Below, piece after piece: positions 58,601 to 64,000 of a stretch of DNA of 64,000 bases; the first letter of the stretch is position 1; every line of letters starts with the position of its first letter. Made by a program: the position numbers and the translations under genes. The DNA comes from Plotosus lineatus. Taxonomy: Eukaryota; Chordata; Actinopteri; Siluriformes; Plotosidae. The notes under the pieces are model-generated. The model was not told where the DNA came from. It made no database searches and saw only the letters and a list, made by a program, of their open reading frames with translations. The DNA is taken from contig CM045733.1 of NCBI GenBank assembly GCA_024760905.1, forward strand, positions 21,452,501 through 21,516,500. Reading direction: 5' to 3'.

Positions 58601-59853
58601 GTCATTTTGACAGGAGCTGGTCAATAATGCCATGTTGTGAATATGAATGCTTTTATAACAGGTTTTCGGATAAATTCAGATATCAAGTGTGCCAAACATA
58701 AACATGCAGGACACGCAAGTCTGTCAGGACTTTGAGACCAATAAATGCCCCGAGGAGTGAGCTCAGAGCATGTGATCCAGCGCAATCACAAAATCATAGG
58801 AAAATCTTGAGGGTTTGTAAAGATAGATGGATAGATGGATTGGTACATACATATATAAATACATACATACATTATTAATCCCAGAGGGAGATTCGCAAAA
58901 AGGCTGCCTAATATGATGTAATCCTACTATCATCAGTTACGCAGTTACGTGACTCTTTGACCTCCTGTACGACTTTTATTTTAAATTTTATACTGGCTGT
59001 ATTAGCACATAAGCAGCTCAACATTTTTAGACTGTAACATTTCTGTAATAATCAATCAAGAGAAGAAATTTTAAAATTTGTTTTTAAGCCAGAGGCTCTT
59101 CAGGGGAAAGGTGGGTTTAATGCAAGTAACCTAATCTACTTTTGTAAAAAAAAAAAATAATAATAATAATGAATTATTTATTTAGAAAAGGACATGATAA
59201 CACATAATTTTGTATCCTGTATGAAATACAGTGGTGTGTGTTTTTGCATAGATGCTTTCTCATTTGGCTTTCAGTCGTGGGTGCTGTCTTAATCTTAACA
59301 CATGTAACTTGTATTTAATTTTTATAATTTAATAAATAAATAAACATGTTACTCGCTAGATATAAAGAGCTGGGGCTATGAAGTTAAATTGAAAATGATG
59401 TCAGGGTATCCAAGTAAACAAAGATGATAGCTCATTTATTTAAATAAGAATGATCCTTCTTATATTTTGTGCTGTTCAATAGAGAAGTATCTTTTATTTG
59501 AATTTATACAGAGTTACTTACTTTTTAAATCTAATTTATACAACTGAGCACATGAGACTTGAAGGCCATGCTCAAGGGCCCAACAGGAGCAGATTGGTAG
59601 AACTGGGGTTTCAACCCCCTACCTTTGGATCAGCAACCCAAAGCCTGATCTAATGATCCAGCACTCCACTTATATTAGTGCTTCTTACATTCATCTGCTA
59701 TATGTTGAAATATTAATACATTTACATGTCATTTTAATAACAATCAGTAAATCTGGACATTCTCCATATAAAATAAAATAATTGTTGCATTTTTCCCCCC
59801 CATGCAGTACCAAAGGTCGTGGCAAGGGCAAGGTTGGTGGCAGGCTGAGATAA
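41246..59853 (+). CDS. tnnt3: Troponin T, probable fast skeletal type (19 coding exons)
   Basis: Seen: nineteen exons join in frame to 299 codons plus stop. Residues 1-80 are an acidic, Pro/Glu-rich N-terminus ([15 protein letters not shown], then repeated xPExEvE units). Residues 81-101 hold [15 protein letters not shown]; 102-166 [20 protein letters not shown] and [20 protein letters not shown]; 167-204 a charged helix and [10 protein letters not shown]; 205-272 the I-T arm ([46 protein letters not shown]); 273-299 [12 protein letters not shown] plus a basic tail. Known: troponin T binds tropomyosin, TnI and TnC and anchors the calcium switch on the thin filament. [11 protein letters not shown] resembles fast TnT ([10 protein letters not shown]), and the upstream caldesmon/LSP1-like gene fits the LSP1-TNNT3 synteny. 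EAEKFDL is also cardiac-like, so tnnt2-type is the alternative. The tail ends GGRLR rather than GGRWK. Confidence 0.88.
41390..41397 (+). CDS. tnnt3: tnnt3 8-nt micro-exon
   Basis: GGAAGAAG between ttgattccatag and gtaaga. Its first base completes Leu, then two Glu codons and one base carried over. Without it the start exon (phase 2) and the 44424 exon (which needs phase 1) do not join in frame. Confidence 0.7.
41601..41872 (-). mobile_element. SINE family B, antisense
   Basis: In the intron after the tnnt3 8-nt exon. tttagtcctattaaggccgc, aatgcaatctccacacaca and head complement ttctaacccacgtccatc. Confidence 0.7.
41930..42105 (-). mobile_element. SINE fragment, family D
   Basis: accttgctcaggggtcttag and gaattcaaacccacaaattc, then accactactacaccaccg. 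Resembles another common fish tRNA-headed SINE. Confidence 0.5.
42285..43190 (-). mobile_element. 5'-truncated RTE-like LINE copy
   Basis: Antisense 3' third of the same LINE. On the minus strand the open frame 43182-42358 reads [40 protein letters not shown] and [15 protein letters not shown], ending in the shared 3' tail (rich in gaaaagccgaaagg). Homology stops at about 43190, against a (GATA)n tract. 5' truncation is normal for target-primed reverse transcription. Confidence 0.9.
43193..43227. repeat. (GATA)n microsatellite
   Basis: Tetranucleotide run at the 5'-truncation point of the antisense LINE. Confidence 0.95.
43230..44420. other. tnnt3 intron, unremarkable
   Basis: Two phrases repeat in inverted form (agcacaatgtccacaatctc near 43486; attgtggacatcgtgcccca near 43873), suggesting a decayed inverted repeat of about 400 bp. 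Confidence 0.4.
44424..44447 (+). CDS. tnnt3: tnnt3 N-terminal acidic exon VEEEIIEE
   Basis: Acceptor tatgtacactcag, donor gtaaag. 24 nt, phase 1 at both ends, so it can be skipped without a frame change, like the other hypervariable exons. Confidence 0.8.
44670..44720. repeat. (GT)n microsatellite
   Basis: Pure GT run in the tnnt3 intron. Confidence 0.95.
44755..44855 (-). mobile_element. SINE family B tail fragment
   Basis: tttactgaactgcttaaacc, ggttggagcctaactcaggg and ggcagggtgcaccctgagca only. Confidence 0.55.
45072..45092 (+). CDS. tnnt3: tnnt3 N-terminal exon VPPPEVE
   Basis: Acceptor tcttataccag, donor gtaaaa. 21 nt, phase 1 at both ends. Confidence 0.8.
45325..45345 (+). CDS. tnnt3: tnnt3 N-terminal exon APSQEVE
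   Basis: Acceptor attttcttctaaag, donor gtaaca. 21 nt, phase 1. The flanks resemble the following copies less closely than those copies resemble each other. Confidence 0.78.
45568..45588 (+). CDS. tnnt3: tnnt3 repeated exon, copy 1 (EPEVEEE)
   Basis: Acceptor catattttcacatcag, donor gtaaca. 21 nt, phase 1. First of four closely similar exon-plus-flank units. Confidence 0.8.
45782..45802 (+). CDS. tnnt3: tnnt3 repeated exon, copy 2 (EPEAEVE)
   Basis: Acceptor catattttcatatcag, donor gtaaca. Flanks nearly match those of the neighbouring copies. Confidence 0.8.
45982..46002 (+). CDS. tnnt3: tnnt3 repeated exon, copy 3 (EPEAEEE)
   Basis: Acceptor catgttttaatatcag, donor gtaaaa. 21 nt, phase 1. 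Confidence 0.8.
46171..46191 (+). CDS. tnnt3: tnnt3 repeated exon, copy 4 (EPKSEVE), possibly decaying
   Basis: Acceptor tatggtttcatatcag is intact, but the exon ends A|gtgact instead of G|gtaac/gtaaa. The last exonic base is A and the donor is weaker. If used, the junction with the next exon gives Thr instead of Ala. It may be an unused or rarely used copy. Confidence 0.5.
46298..46505 (+). mobile_element. SINE family A, 5'-truncated
   Basis: Starts in the body (gctgactttcgtcaagagta), continues through caggaagggcatccgacgta and ends gaagggaacagccgaaagg plus an A/G-rich tail. No tRNA head. Confidence 0.85.
46575..46812 (+). mobile_element. SINE family C, interrupted (rest at 47162-47225)
   Basis: Head gcacaatggctagagaagca, ggttgctggttagattcaaa, then cccttgaacaaagcacccaa. 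The end (gcagagacaaattccccttg) continues at 47170 after the inserted SINE. Confidence 0.75.
46822..47161 (-). mobile_element. SINE A-head/B-tail chimera inside another SINE
   Basis: Head complement (cttgaacccccaacctta) and family A body, but the tail is that of family B (cattttctgaaccgcttcat, ccaattagggtcacagag). Flanked by gagttaaat at 46813-46821 and 47162-47170. Confidence 0.85.
47265..47695 (-). repeat. repeat chimera containing SINE A body
   Basis: 47528-47690 is family A body in reverse (aaacacgctgacggtcttgc, gataacccagttagctgcac). 47265-47527 (gtcttgaagaactatggagc, tgtcttgttacc-type sequence) is a different repeat attached to it after a (GTA)n run. Confidence 0.5.
47703..48504 (-). 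mobile_element. Tigger-like element 5
   Basis: Perfect termini cagtggtacctcaccttacg and inverse cgtaaggtgaggtaccactg between TA dinucleotides. Two 70-bp minisatellite units at 48207-48345. Right side continues directly into a long AT tract. Confidence 0.85.
48505..48645. repeat. AT-rich alternating tract right of Tigger element 5
   Basis: AT runs with interspersed gtgtat and acatacg, starting at the TA beside the element end. Confidence 0.95.
49062..49085 (+). CDS. tnnt3: tnnt3 exon APAEEEPT
   Basis: Acceptor gttgctgtttaaaatcattag, donor gtaatt. 24 nt, phase 1. Confidence 0.78.
49597..49926 (-). mobile_element. SINE family A, antisense
   Basis: Reverse of the family: B box complement ggttcgaaccaccaacc near 49865, body gataacccagttagctgcac, LINE-type tail at 49600-49640. 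Confidence 0.85.
50190..50462 (-). mobile_element. SINE family B, antisense
   Basis: aatctcagccaactctgggt, acatacaaactccacacaga and head complement ctaatcactgcacctacg. Confidence 0.7.
50769..50790 (+). CDS. tnnt3: tnnt3 exon DELKPKP
   Basis: Acceptor gcttattgtag, donor gtaaga. 22 nt, shifting phase from 1 to 2. Corresponds to the DEEKPK segment before the conserved core in other TnTs. Confidence 0.8.
50888..50948 (+). CDS. tnnt3: tnnt3 exon [15 protein letters not shown]
   Basis: Acceptor aacttttttag, donor gtaagt. Reads (K)[25 protein letters not shown]-x-GE-x-VDFDD is the classic opening of the conserved TnT core. Confidence 0.92.
50950..51560. other. tnnt3 intron, unremarkable
   Basis: Single-copy-looking sequence between the two core exons. 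Confidence 0.6.
51568..51684 (+). CDS. tnnt3: tnnt3 exon, tropomyosin-binding T1 helix
   Basis: Acceptor tgtccatccaacag, donor gtaagt. 39 codons, [20 protein letters not shown] then [19 protein letters not shown]. Matches DIQKKRQNKDLxELQALID-HF-RKKEEEELIAL of the family. Confidence 0.93.
51768..51845 (+). CDS. tnnt3: tnnt3 exon [20 protein letters not shown]
   Basis: Acceptor aatatgcag, donor gtgagt. 26 codons, phase 0. Matches [22 protein letters not shown] of TnT. Confidence 0.93.
51964..52077 (+). CDS. tnnt3: tnnt3 exon, charged linker to [10 protein letters not shown]
   Basis: Acceptor gactattatttatag, donor gtcaga. 38 codons: [43 protein letters not shown]-x-x-YGG is the TnT hallmark. 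Confidence 0.93.
52131..52856 (+). mobile_element. Tigger-like element 6 in tnnt3 intron
   Basis: cagtggtacctcaccttacg and inverse cgtaaggcgaggtaccactg between TA at 52129 and TA at 52857. Contains a CA microsatellite and the decayed HTH stretch [14 protein letters not shown] at 52630-52675. It lies 54 bp after the exon ending at 52077. Confidence 0.88.
52530..52601. repeat. (CA)n microsatellite inside Tigger element 6
   Basis: cgcgcgtgcgc followed by a long CA run. Confidence 0.95.
53262..53440 (-). mobile_element. SINE family B, internally deleted
   Basis: ccaaaccatttactcctact, agaacatgcaaactccacat and gttgtgaggcagacatgtta. Confidence 0.65.
53483..53610. repeat. unclassified repeat fragment
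   Basis: (TATC)n is followed by gtgcctgagtcgtaggacga, cgactcgccatgaaggataa and ttggcaggattagtgcagtg. Resembles a dispersed fish repeat, function unknown. Confidence 0.35.
53627..53806 (-). mobile_element. SINE family B, antisense, head part
   Basis: gggcaatttagaacggccaa, gagaacatgcaaactccaca, gggaatcgaacccaggcctt and actactacgccaatgtgcc. Confidence 0.8.
54135..54247 (+). CDS. tnnt3: tnnt3 exon, start of I-T arm
   Basis: Acceptor ttcatcctgacag, donor gtgagc. [37 protein letters not shown]. Forms the first part of the coiled coil with TnI. Confidence 0.94.
54354..54444 (+). CDS. tnnt3: tnnt3 exon, end of I-T arm (KLKRQKYD)
   Basis: Acceptor cttgattccacag, donor gtaagt. (K)[19 protein letters not shown] then [11 protein letters not shown]. 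Ends in phase 0, as does the exon before the mutually exclusive pair in mammalian TNNT3. Confidence 0.94.
54711..55407 (+). pseudogene. LINE endonuclease region with two frameshifts
   Basis: The endonuclease frame runs from about 54711 to about 55140, shifts by one frame to about 55390, then shifts back into the RT frame. Relative to the copy at 62.3 kb, two bases are missing near 55137 and four near 55387; together these restore the original frame downstream. Confidence 0.75.
55401..57704 (+). CDS. LINE reverse transcriptase ORF (767 codons)
   Basis: Longest open frame of the window. It contains the last part of the endonuclease (SSQVDYIL, residues about 34-41), a Lys/Glu-rich linker, the RT palm with FADD at residues 517-520, and the thumb region ([25 protein letters not shown]). 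The ATG at 55401 is only the first one after a frameshift; the real ORF starts upstream near 54.8 kb in the same frame. Confidence 0.88.
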   Translation: MLIDFAKKMEMAVVNTFFEKKQEHRVTYKSGGRSSQVDYILCRRCNLKEVSDCKVIEGESVAKQHRMVVCRMTLMVRKVKKAKAEQKTKWWKLKKEECRVVFKEELKQALGGQEVLPNDWTTTANVIRDTGRRVLGVSSGRKVDKETWWWNEEVQECVQRKRLAKKKWDIERTKESKQEYRETQRKAKVAVPKAKQRAYDDLYDRLDSKEGENDLYRLAQQRNRDGKDVQQVRLIKDREETLLTNDRSVLGRWKEYFEELMNEENEREKRVEEVTIEEQDVAKISKGEVRRALKRMKNGKAVGPDDIPVEVWKCLGEVAVDFLTRTFNKVLESEQMPEEWRRSVLVPIFKNKGDVQSCSNYRGIKLMSHTMKLWERIVEARLRAEVSICEQQFGFMPRKSTTDAMFALRMSIEKYREGQRELHCAFVDLEKAYDRVPREELWYCMRQSGVAEKYVRVVQDMYERCKTVVRCAVGVTDEFKVEVGLHQGSALSPFLFAMVMDRLTDEVRQESPWTMMFADDIVICSESREQVQENLERWRYALERRGMKISLRKSEYMCVNEKDPGGTVMLQGAEITKVEDFKYLGSTIQSNGECGKEVKKRVQAGWNGWRKVSGVMCDRRVSARMKGKVYKMVVRPAMLYGLETVALRKRQEAELEVADMKMFRFSLGVMRMDRIRNEYIRGTAHVRCFGDKVREARLRWFGHVQRRDSEYIGSRMLRLELPGRRPRGRPKKRFMDVVKEDMKVVGVRKEDAEDRVRWRRMICCGDP
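57830..58223 (+). pseudogene. tnnt3: tnnt3 alternative C-terminal exon split by a SINE
   Basis: 57830-57856 and 58210-58223 together make a 41-nt, phase-0-to-2 segment flanked by cattgcttgcag-type acceptor sequence and a perfect donor gtaagt. It reads [13 protein letters not shown] plus two bases, aligning base by base with the working exon at 58484 ([12 protein letters not shown]). Known: TNNT3 carries two mutually exclusive exons here, and the mammalian beta version (MNVRARVEMLAKF) also begins with Met and has an ARV core. The SINE at 57857-58193 interrupts it. Reading through meets TAG at 57896-57898. Confidence 0.8.
57857..58193 (-). mobile_element. SINE A-head/B-tail chimera splitting tnnt3 exon
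   Basis: 337 bp between ccaggcccgagtcagt (57841-57856) and ccaggcccaagtcagt (58194-58209), a 16-bp duplication with one difference. Antisense; head complement near 58120-58193, tail at 57870-57960. Confidence 0.9.
58484..58521 (+). CDS. tnnt3: tnnt3 alternative C-terminal exon, intact copy ([12 protein letters not shown])
   Basis: Acceptor tgtgttcctttcag, donor gtaagt. 38 nt, phase 0 to 2; completes Ser with the last exon. It is the only uninterrupted member of the alternative exon pair. Confidence 0.9.
58522..59540. other. last tnnt3 intron, AT-rich
   Basis: (ATAC)n-like run near 58850-58872 and an A/ATA run near 59145; nothing else. Confidence 0.6.
59545..59670 (-). mobile_element. SINE fragment, family D
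   Basis: catgctcaagggcccaacag, ggggtttcaaccccctacc and the following head complement. In the last tnnt3 intron. Confidence 0.6.
59808..59853 (+). CDS. tnnt3: tnnt3 last coding exon, basic tail and stop
   Basis: Acceptor tttttccccccatgcag. Reads (S)[14 protein letters not shown] then TAA. KGK-VGGR is the conserved TnT tail; the usual final WK is LR here. ATTAAA at 59891 is a weak candidate polyadenylation signal. Confidence 0.92.
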
Positions 59854-60550
59854 ACATACCACCATCTGAGGTGTGCCAGGAATCCAGAAGATTAAATGTG
59901 TGTCATCTCAATATTTTCAAAAATCACACTGAACTACTGTATTATTTGACAGAACATGTAGCTCATAAAAACACAGTAAATGGATCTTTTGTTTTATTGT
60001 TTTCTCCCTGCTTGCTTTTTTCCCCTCATTTACAATACTTATATTCCAGTGAAATGCTCCCAAACTACAAATCCTAAGATTAGCACAAAGCGGGGTTCTT
60101 TGTAATTACACCAGCTGCTCTGAGATTCAAATCTACTGAAGCATGGGGAAGATTTGTACGTTATTGTTCTTTAACACCGCAATGCGGCAAAAAGATTTAG
60201 ATGCAGAATGCAGCTGAAATTCACTTAAAGTAGAGCAGTGCAGACAAATCCAAAATCATTATCGAGTTAGTGGTTAAAAACAGGCACAGGTCAAACGCTC
60301 AGGCAGACAGTTCATCAAAGGAAAGCCACAAACAATGCCAGAGCAAAGGCTAAGTTTAAGATTAAAGTAGCAAAACTGGTTACACATTAGAGATCATGAC
60401 AGTTAAACTAATTGCCCAGTAATGCATTAAAACCAATAGAGGAGCAATAATTTTGTAAGAATATATTCTAGACAAAGTCCTTATATGCTATGGTGATGTT
60501 TGTGGGTCAGACAGGGGTGATCACATTTACATAACATGACGTTTGGAAAT
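59854..60550. other. tnnt3 3' UTR and downstream flank
   Basis: No canonical AATAAA soon after the stop; ATTAAA at 59891. No further gene recognised. Confidence 0.4.
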
Positions 60551-60555
60551 CAGGT

Positions 60556-60558
<3 letters not shown>

Positions 60559-60643
<85 letters not shown>

Positions 60644-60653
60644 TGAGTGTGAG
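60559..60653. repeat. (AT)n(GT)n microsatellite
   Basis: AT run then GT run, downstream of tnnt3. Confidence 0.95.
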
Positions 60654-61098
60654 TAAAGAGATCTTTACTGTCACCAATGCATAAACAATGAAAATTGTAA
60701 TTTAGCAGCTCTGTGTTTAGCAGCAGTTACAAAATAAGTGCACACAAGACAACAAGTTGACTACACTGAGCTATACATACAAATATACCTACATGCACAT
60801 ATATACATGTCCCTATATATACACCTATAGACAAACATACATGCATACTGTGTATCCTATATACACCTATACATATACTCACACATAGACAGAATTATAC
60901 GTATATTCGCACCTATTCACACATAAGCAGAAGAGTGAATGCTGTCAAAGCCACAGATATACACTGGGTAAGAGGTGGAGGTTTTAGTTAGAAGGTGCAT
61001 GATGCTAAAATGTTATGATGTTCAAGACCTGCTCTAAACTTCAGTATTGCACTGTCCAGGAAGATGGTCTGAATGATGGTCAGTGTGTGTGATGGTAT

Positions 61099-61111
61099 AC
61101 ACACACACACA

Positions 61112-61184
<73 letters not shown>
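61099..61184. repeat. (CA)n(AT)n microsatellite
   Basis: CA run then AT run with one interruption. Confidence 0.95.
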
Positions 61185-61267
61185 ATTCTGTATTTACCAC
61201 TAAATATAAAATGAATGTAGATTTTATATTGACTATATTGATTTTATATTAGTAGTAAATACAGTAT

Positions 61268-61460
<193 letters not shown>

Positions 61461-61872
61461 ACTGTATTTACTACTAAATATAAAATCAATATAGCTGTTT
61501 TCATGGAAAATTAAGTTACATTTAAATAAACAAGTAATGGTGTGGTGATTTTGGGGGAGATTGGTTTATAAATAATCCAGAGATACCAAGATGTTTAAAA
61601 GCAAATATTTGTAATTATTGTGACAAACATGGAATGAGTAAGAACAAAGAGTGTGTCTGTATGTTACAATTTCTGTTTTAAAATACATGGACAAAAGTAT
61701 ATAGACATCTGACCATCACACTGATTATATGCCCATTTGAAAACCATAATGAGCTCCAGTCCCCTCATGATTTTTCGTTTTCCTTCTACTTCCTCTGCTC
61801 CCTTTAAAGGCCGCCATCCCTTTCCATCTCACTCTGTCCTCTTGCATGAGCACAAGCAATAAAATCATTATG

Positions 61873-62095
61873 AGAATGGGGCAGTTGTGGCCTAATGGTT
61901 ATAGAAGTGGCTTGAAGACTGAAAGGTTGCTGTTTTGATTTCCGAACCAGCAGGAAAAATGTGTGGTTCCAGGGGGGGCAGCGGCCCATTCCTGTGTGTG
62001 TGCTGATGTTTACATGTGTGTGTTGGTAGGATTAAGCGTAGAATTCAAAGTTGCCTTGTGGAAATAATATAGTATTAATTGATAAACATTCAATT
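61873..62095 (+). mobile_element. SINE family C
   Basis: gcagttgtggcctaatggtt, aaggttgctgttttgatttc and the end aattcaaagttgccttgtgg. Same family as 46575-46812. Confidence 0.65.
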
Positions 62096-62264
62096 TAATT
62101 TGTGTCAAATTATTATTTTTTTCAGTCAGTATCCATGAACTTAGTGGGATAAATTACATCAAGCTCTGCATCAGTACCTTAACCACTAGGTGCATTATCA
62201 TTTGAACAACAACGGTGCAAATTGAGAATTTCTTCACTCACTTTATAAATGCAGCTAAATACTA

Positions 62265-64000
62265 AATGCAGCCGTGAGGGGGGGGCACAAACCAGTGTCT
62301 CTCCCTCACGCCGGTCCCAAGCCCGGATAAATGCAGAGGGTTGCGTCAGGAAGGGCATCCGGCGTAAAACAAATGCCAAATAAACTATGCGAATCACAAG
62401 AAAGAATGACATACCGGATCGGGTCGAGGCTGGTTAACAACGATCGCCATCAGTGCCGCCAACCAACAGGGTGCTGATGGAAATTGACTACTGTTGGTCA
62501 AGACGTCGAAGAAGGAGAGGCGGGAGGCGTGTCCTGCTGCCAGAGAGAGAAGAGGAAAGGCATGAGTCTAGGACTGAAAGTAGGGACTTTGAATATTGGA
62601 ACTATGACAGGAAAAGGTAGAGAGCTGGCTGACATGATGCAGAGGAGGAAGGTGGACATACTGTGTGTTCAGGAGACCAGGTGGAAAGGTCGCAAGGCTA
62701 GAAGCATAGGAGCAGGGGGTAAGCTGTTTTATCACGGTGTGGATGGGAAGAGAAATGGAGTCGGAGTCATCTTGAAGGAGGAGTTTGCCAGGAATGTTCT
62801 AGAAGTGAAAAGAGTGTCAGACAGAGTGATGAGTCTCAAGTTAGAAATTAAAGGTGTGATGGTTAATGTTGTTAGTGCTTATGCCCCACAGACAGGATGT
62901 GAGCGAGAAGAGAAGGAGAGATTCTGGAGGGAGTTAGATGAAGTGATGCAGAGTACCCCAGAGGTGAAAGAGTGGTCATTGGGGCAGACTCAATGGACAT
63001 GTTGGTGCAGGAAACAGAGGGGACGAGGAAGTGATGATGGGCAGGTTTGGTATCCAGGACAGGAACGCAGAAGGACAGATGTTGGTAGATTTTGCAAAAG
63101 GATGGAAATGGCTGTGAATACTTTCTTCCAGAAGAGAGGGAGCATAGGGTGACTTATAAAAGTGGGAGGTAGGAGCACACAGGTAGACTACATCTTGTGC
63201 AGGCGATGTAATTTAAAGGAAGTCAGTGACTGCAAAGTAGTAGTGGGTGAGAGTGTTGCCAAACAGCATAGATGGTGGTGTGCAGGATGATGCTGATGGT
63301 GAGGAAGGTGAAGAAGGCAAAGGCAGAGCAGAAGACAAAGTGGTGGAAGTTGAAAAGGAAGAGGTCGGGTTGTCTTCAAGGAGGAGTTGAAACAGGCTTT
63401 GGGTGGTCAGGGAAGTGCTTCCAGATGACTGGACAACTACAGCAGAATGTGATCAGGGAGACAGGTAGGAGAATACTTGGTGTGTCATCTGGAAGGAAAG
63501 TAGATAAGGAGACTTGGTGGTGGAATGAGGAAGTGCAGGAGTGTGTACAAAGGAAGAGATTAGCTAAGAAGAAGTGGGACATTGACAAAACCGGAAGAGA
63601 GTAAACAGGGAGTACAGGAGACACAGCGAAGGCAAAGGTAGTAGTGTCAAAGGCCAAACAGAGCGCTGCTGATGACTTGTATGCTCGGCTGGAAAGTAAG
63701 GAGGAGAAAATGATTTATACAGGTTGGCACAGCAGAGAAATAGAGATGGGAAGGACGTGCAGCAAGTTAGATTGATAAAGGACAGAGAGGGAAATGTATT
63801 GACTGGATGACAGAAGTGTGCTGGGAAGATGGAAAGAGTACTTTGAAGAGCTGGATGAATGAGGAAAATGAGAGAGAGAAAGAGTAGAAGAGGTGACTGT
63901 TGAGGACCAGGAAGTAGCAAAGATTAGTAAGGGTGAAGTGAGGAGGGCATTGAAGAGGATGAAGAATGGAAAGGCAGTTGGTCCTGATGACATACCGGTG
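62265..64000 (+). mobile_element. second RTE-like LINE copy, 5' part, cut by window end
   Basis: Starts with the same 5' UTR (aatgcagccgtgagggggg) and keeps the endonuclease motifs (TLNIGTM, VQETRW, SAYAPQ) in the frame 62484-63152. Many single-base indels then break the frame (for example near 62970, 63270 and 63600). It runs off the window at the start of the RT domain, so neither the 3' end nor the target duplication can be seen. Confidence 0.85.

Noticed and set aside
54599..59800. LINE open frames as troponin-region host genes
   Set aside because: Endonuclease and reverse-transcriptase motifs plus the 16-bp target duplication show a mobile element.

Overview
The window is vertebrate nuclear DNA, most likely from a teleost fish. 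The coding sequence is split into short exons with GT/AG introns. The introns are packed with dinucleotide microsatellites, tRNA-headed SINEs, RTE-like LINEs and Tc1/Tigger/pogo DNA transposons of types common in fish. There are no prokaryotic genes, rRNA, genuine tRNA genes or CRISPR arrays. I cannot name the species.

Two genes lie head to tail on the + strand. From 3758 to about 37.9 kb is a caldesmon/LSP1-family gene, probably lsp1. Ten exons join in one frame (981 nt, 326 codons plus stop); its first exons are probably upstream of the window. From 41246 to 59853 (possible non-coding first exon near 38.2 kb) is a troponin T gene, probably fast skeletal tnnt3. Nineteen coding exons join without a break (900 nt, 299 codons plus stop). 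LSP1 and TNNT3 are neighbours in other vertebrates, which supports both names. One is an actin-binding cytoskeletal protein; the other is the tropomyosin-binding subunit of the thin-filament calcium switch.

Layout: 1-3.7 kb, SINE remnants, a Tigger element and Tc1 relics. 3.7-7.4 kb, lsp1 exons 1-3. 7.5-17.6 kb, a 10-kb intron holding pogo/Tigger elements and long microsatellites. 17.7-22.6 kb, lsp1 exons 4-7 with an antisense LINE between them. 22.8-36.5 kb, lsp1 exons 8-10 with Tigger copies and a young SINE. 36.5-41.2 kb, 3' UTR, intergenic DNA and a dead Tc1. 41.2-46.2 kb, the TnT hypervariable N-terminal exons, including a tandem array of 21-nt exons. 46.2-54.4 kb, the conserved TnT core. 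54.5-59.9 kb, the C-terminal switch region, carrying a full-length LINE and an exon split by a SINE. 60-64 kb, microsatellites and a second LINE copy cut by the window edge.

Most notable: (1) a second, homologous version of the alternative C-terminal troponin T exon is present but split by an antisense SINE with a 16-bp target-site duplication, introducing an in-frame stop; (2) the acidic N-terminal TnT exon has been amplified in tandem, the last copy looking degenerate; (3) one SINE head is joined to two different tails, and one of those tails is made of both ends of the resident RTE-like LINE; (4) Tigger-type elements repeatedly sit on or beside TA/GT microsatellites.
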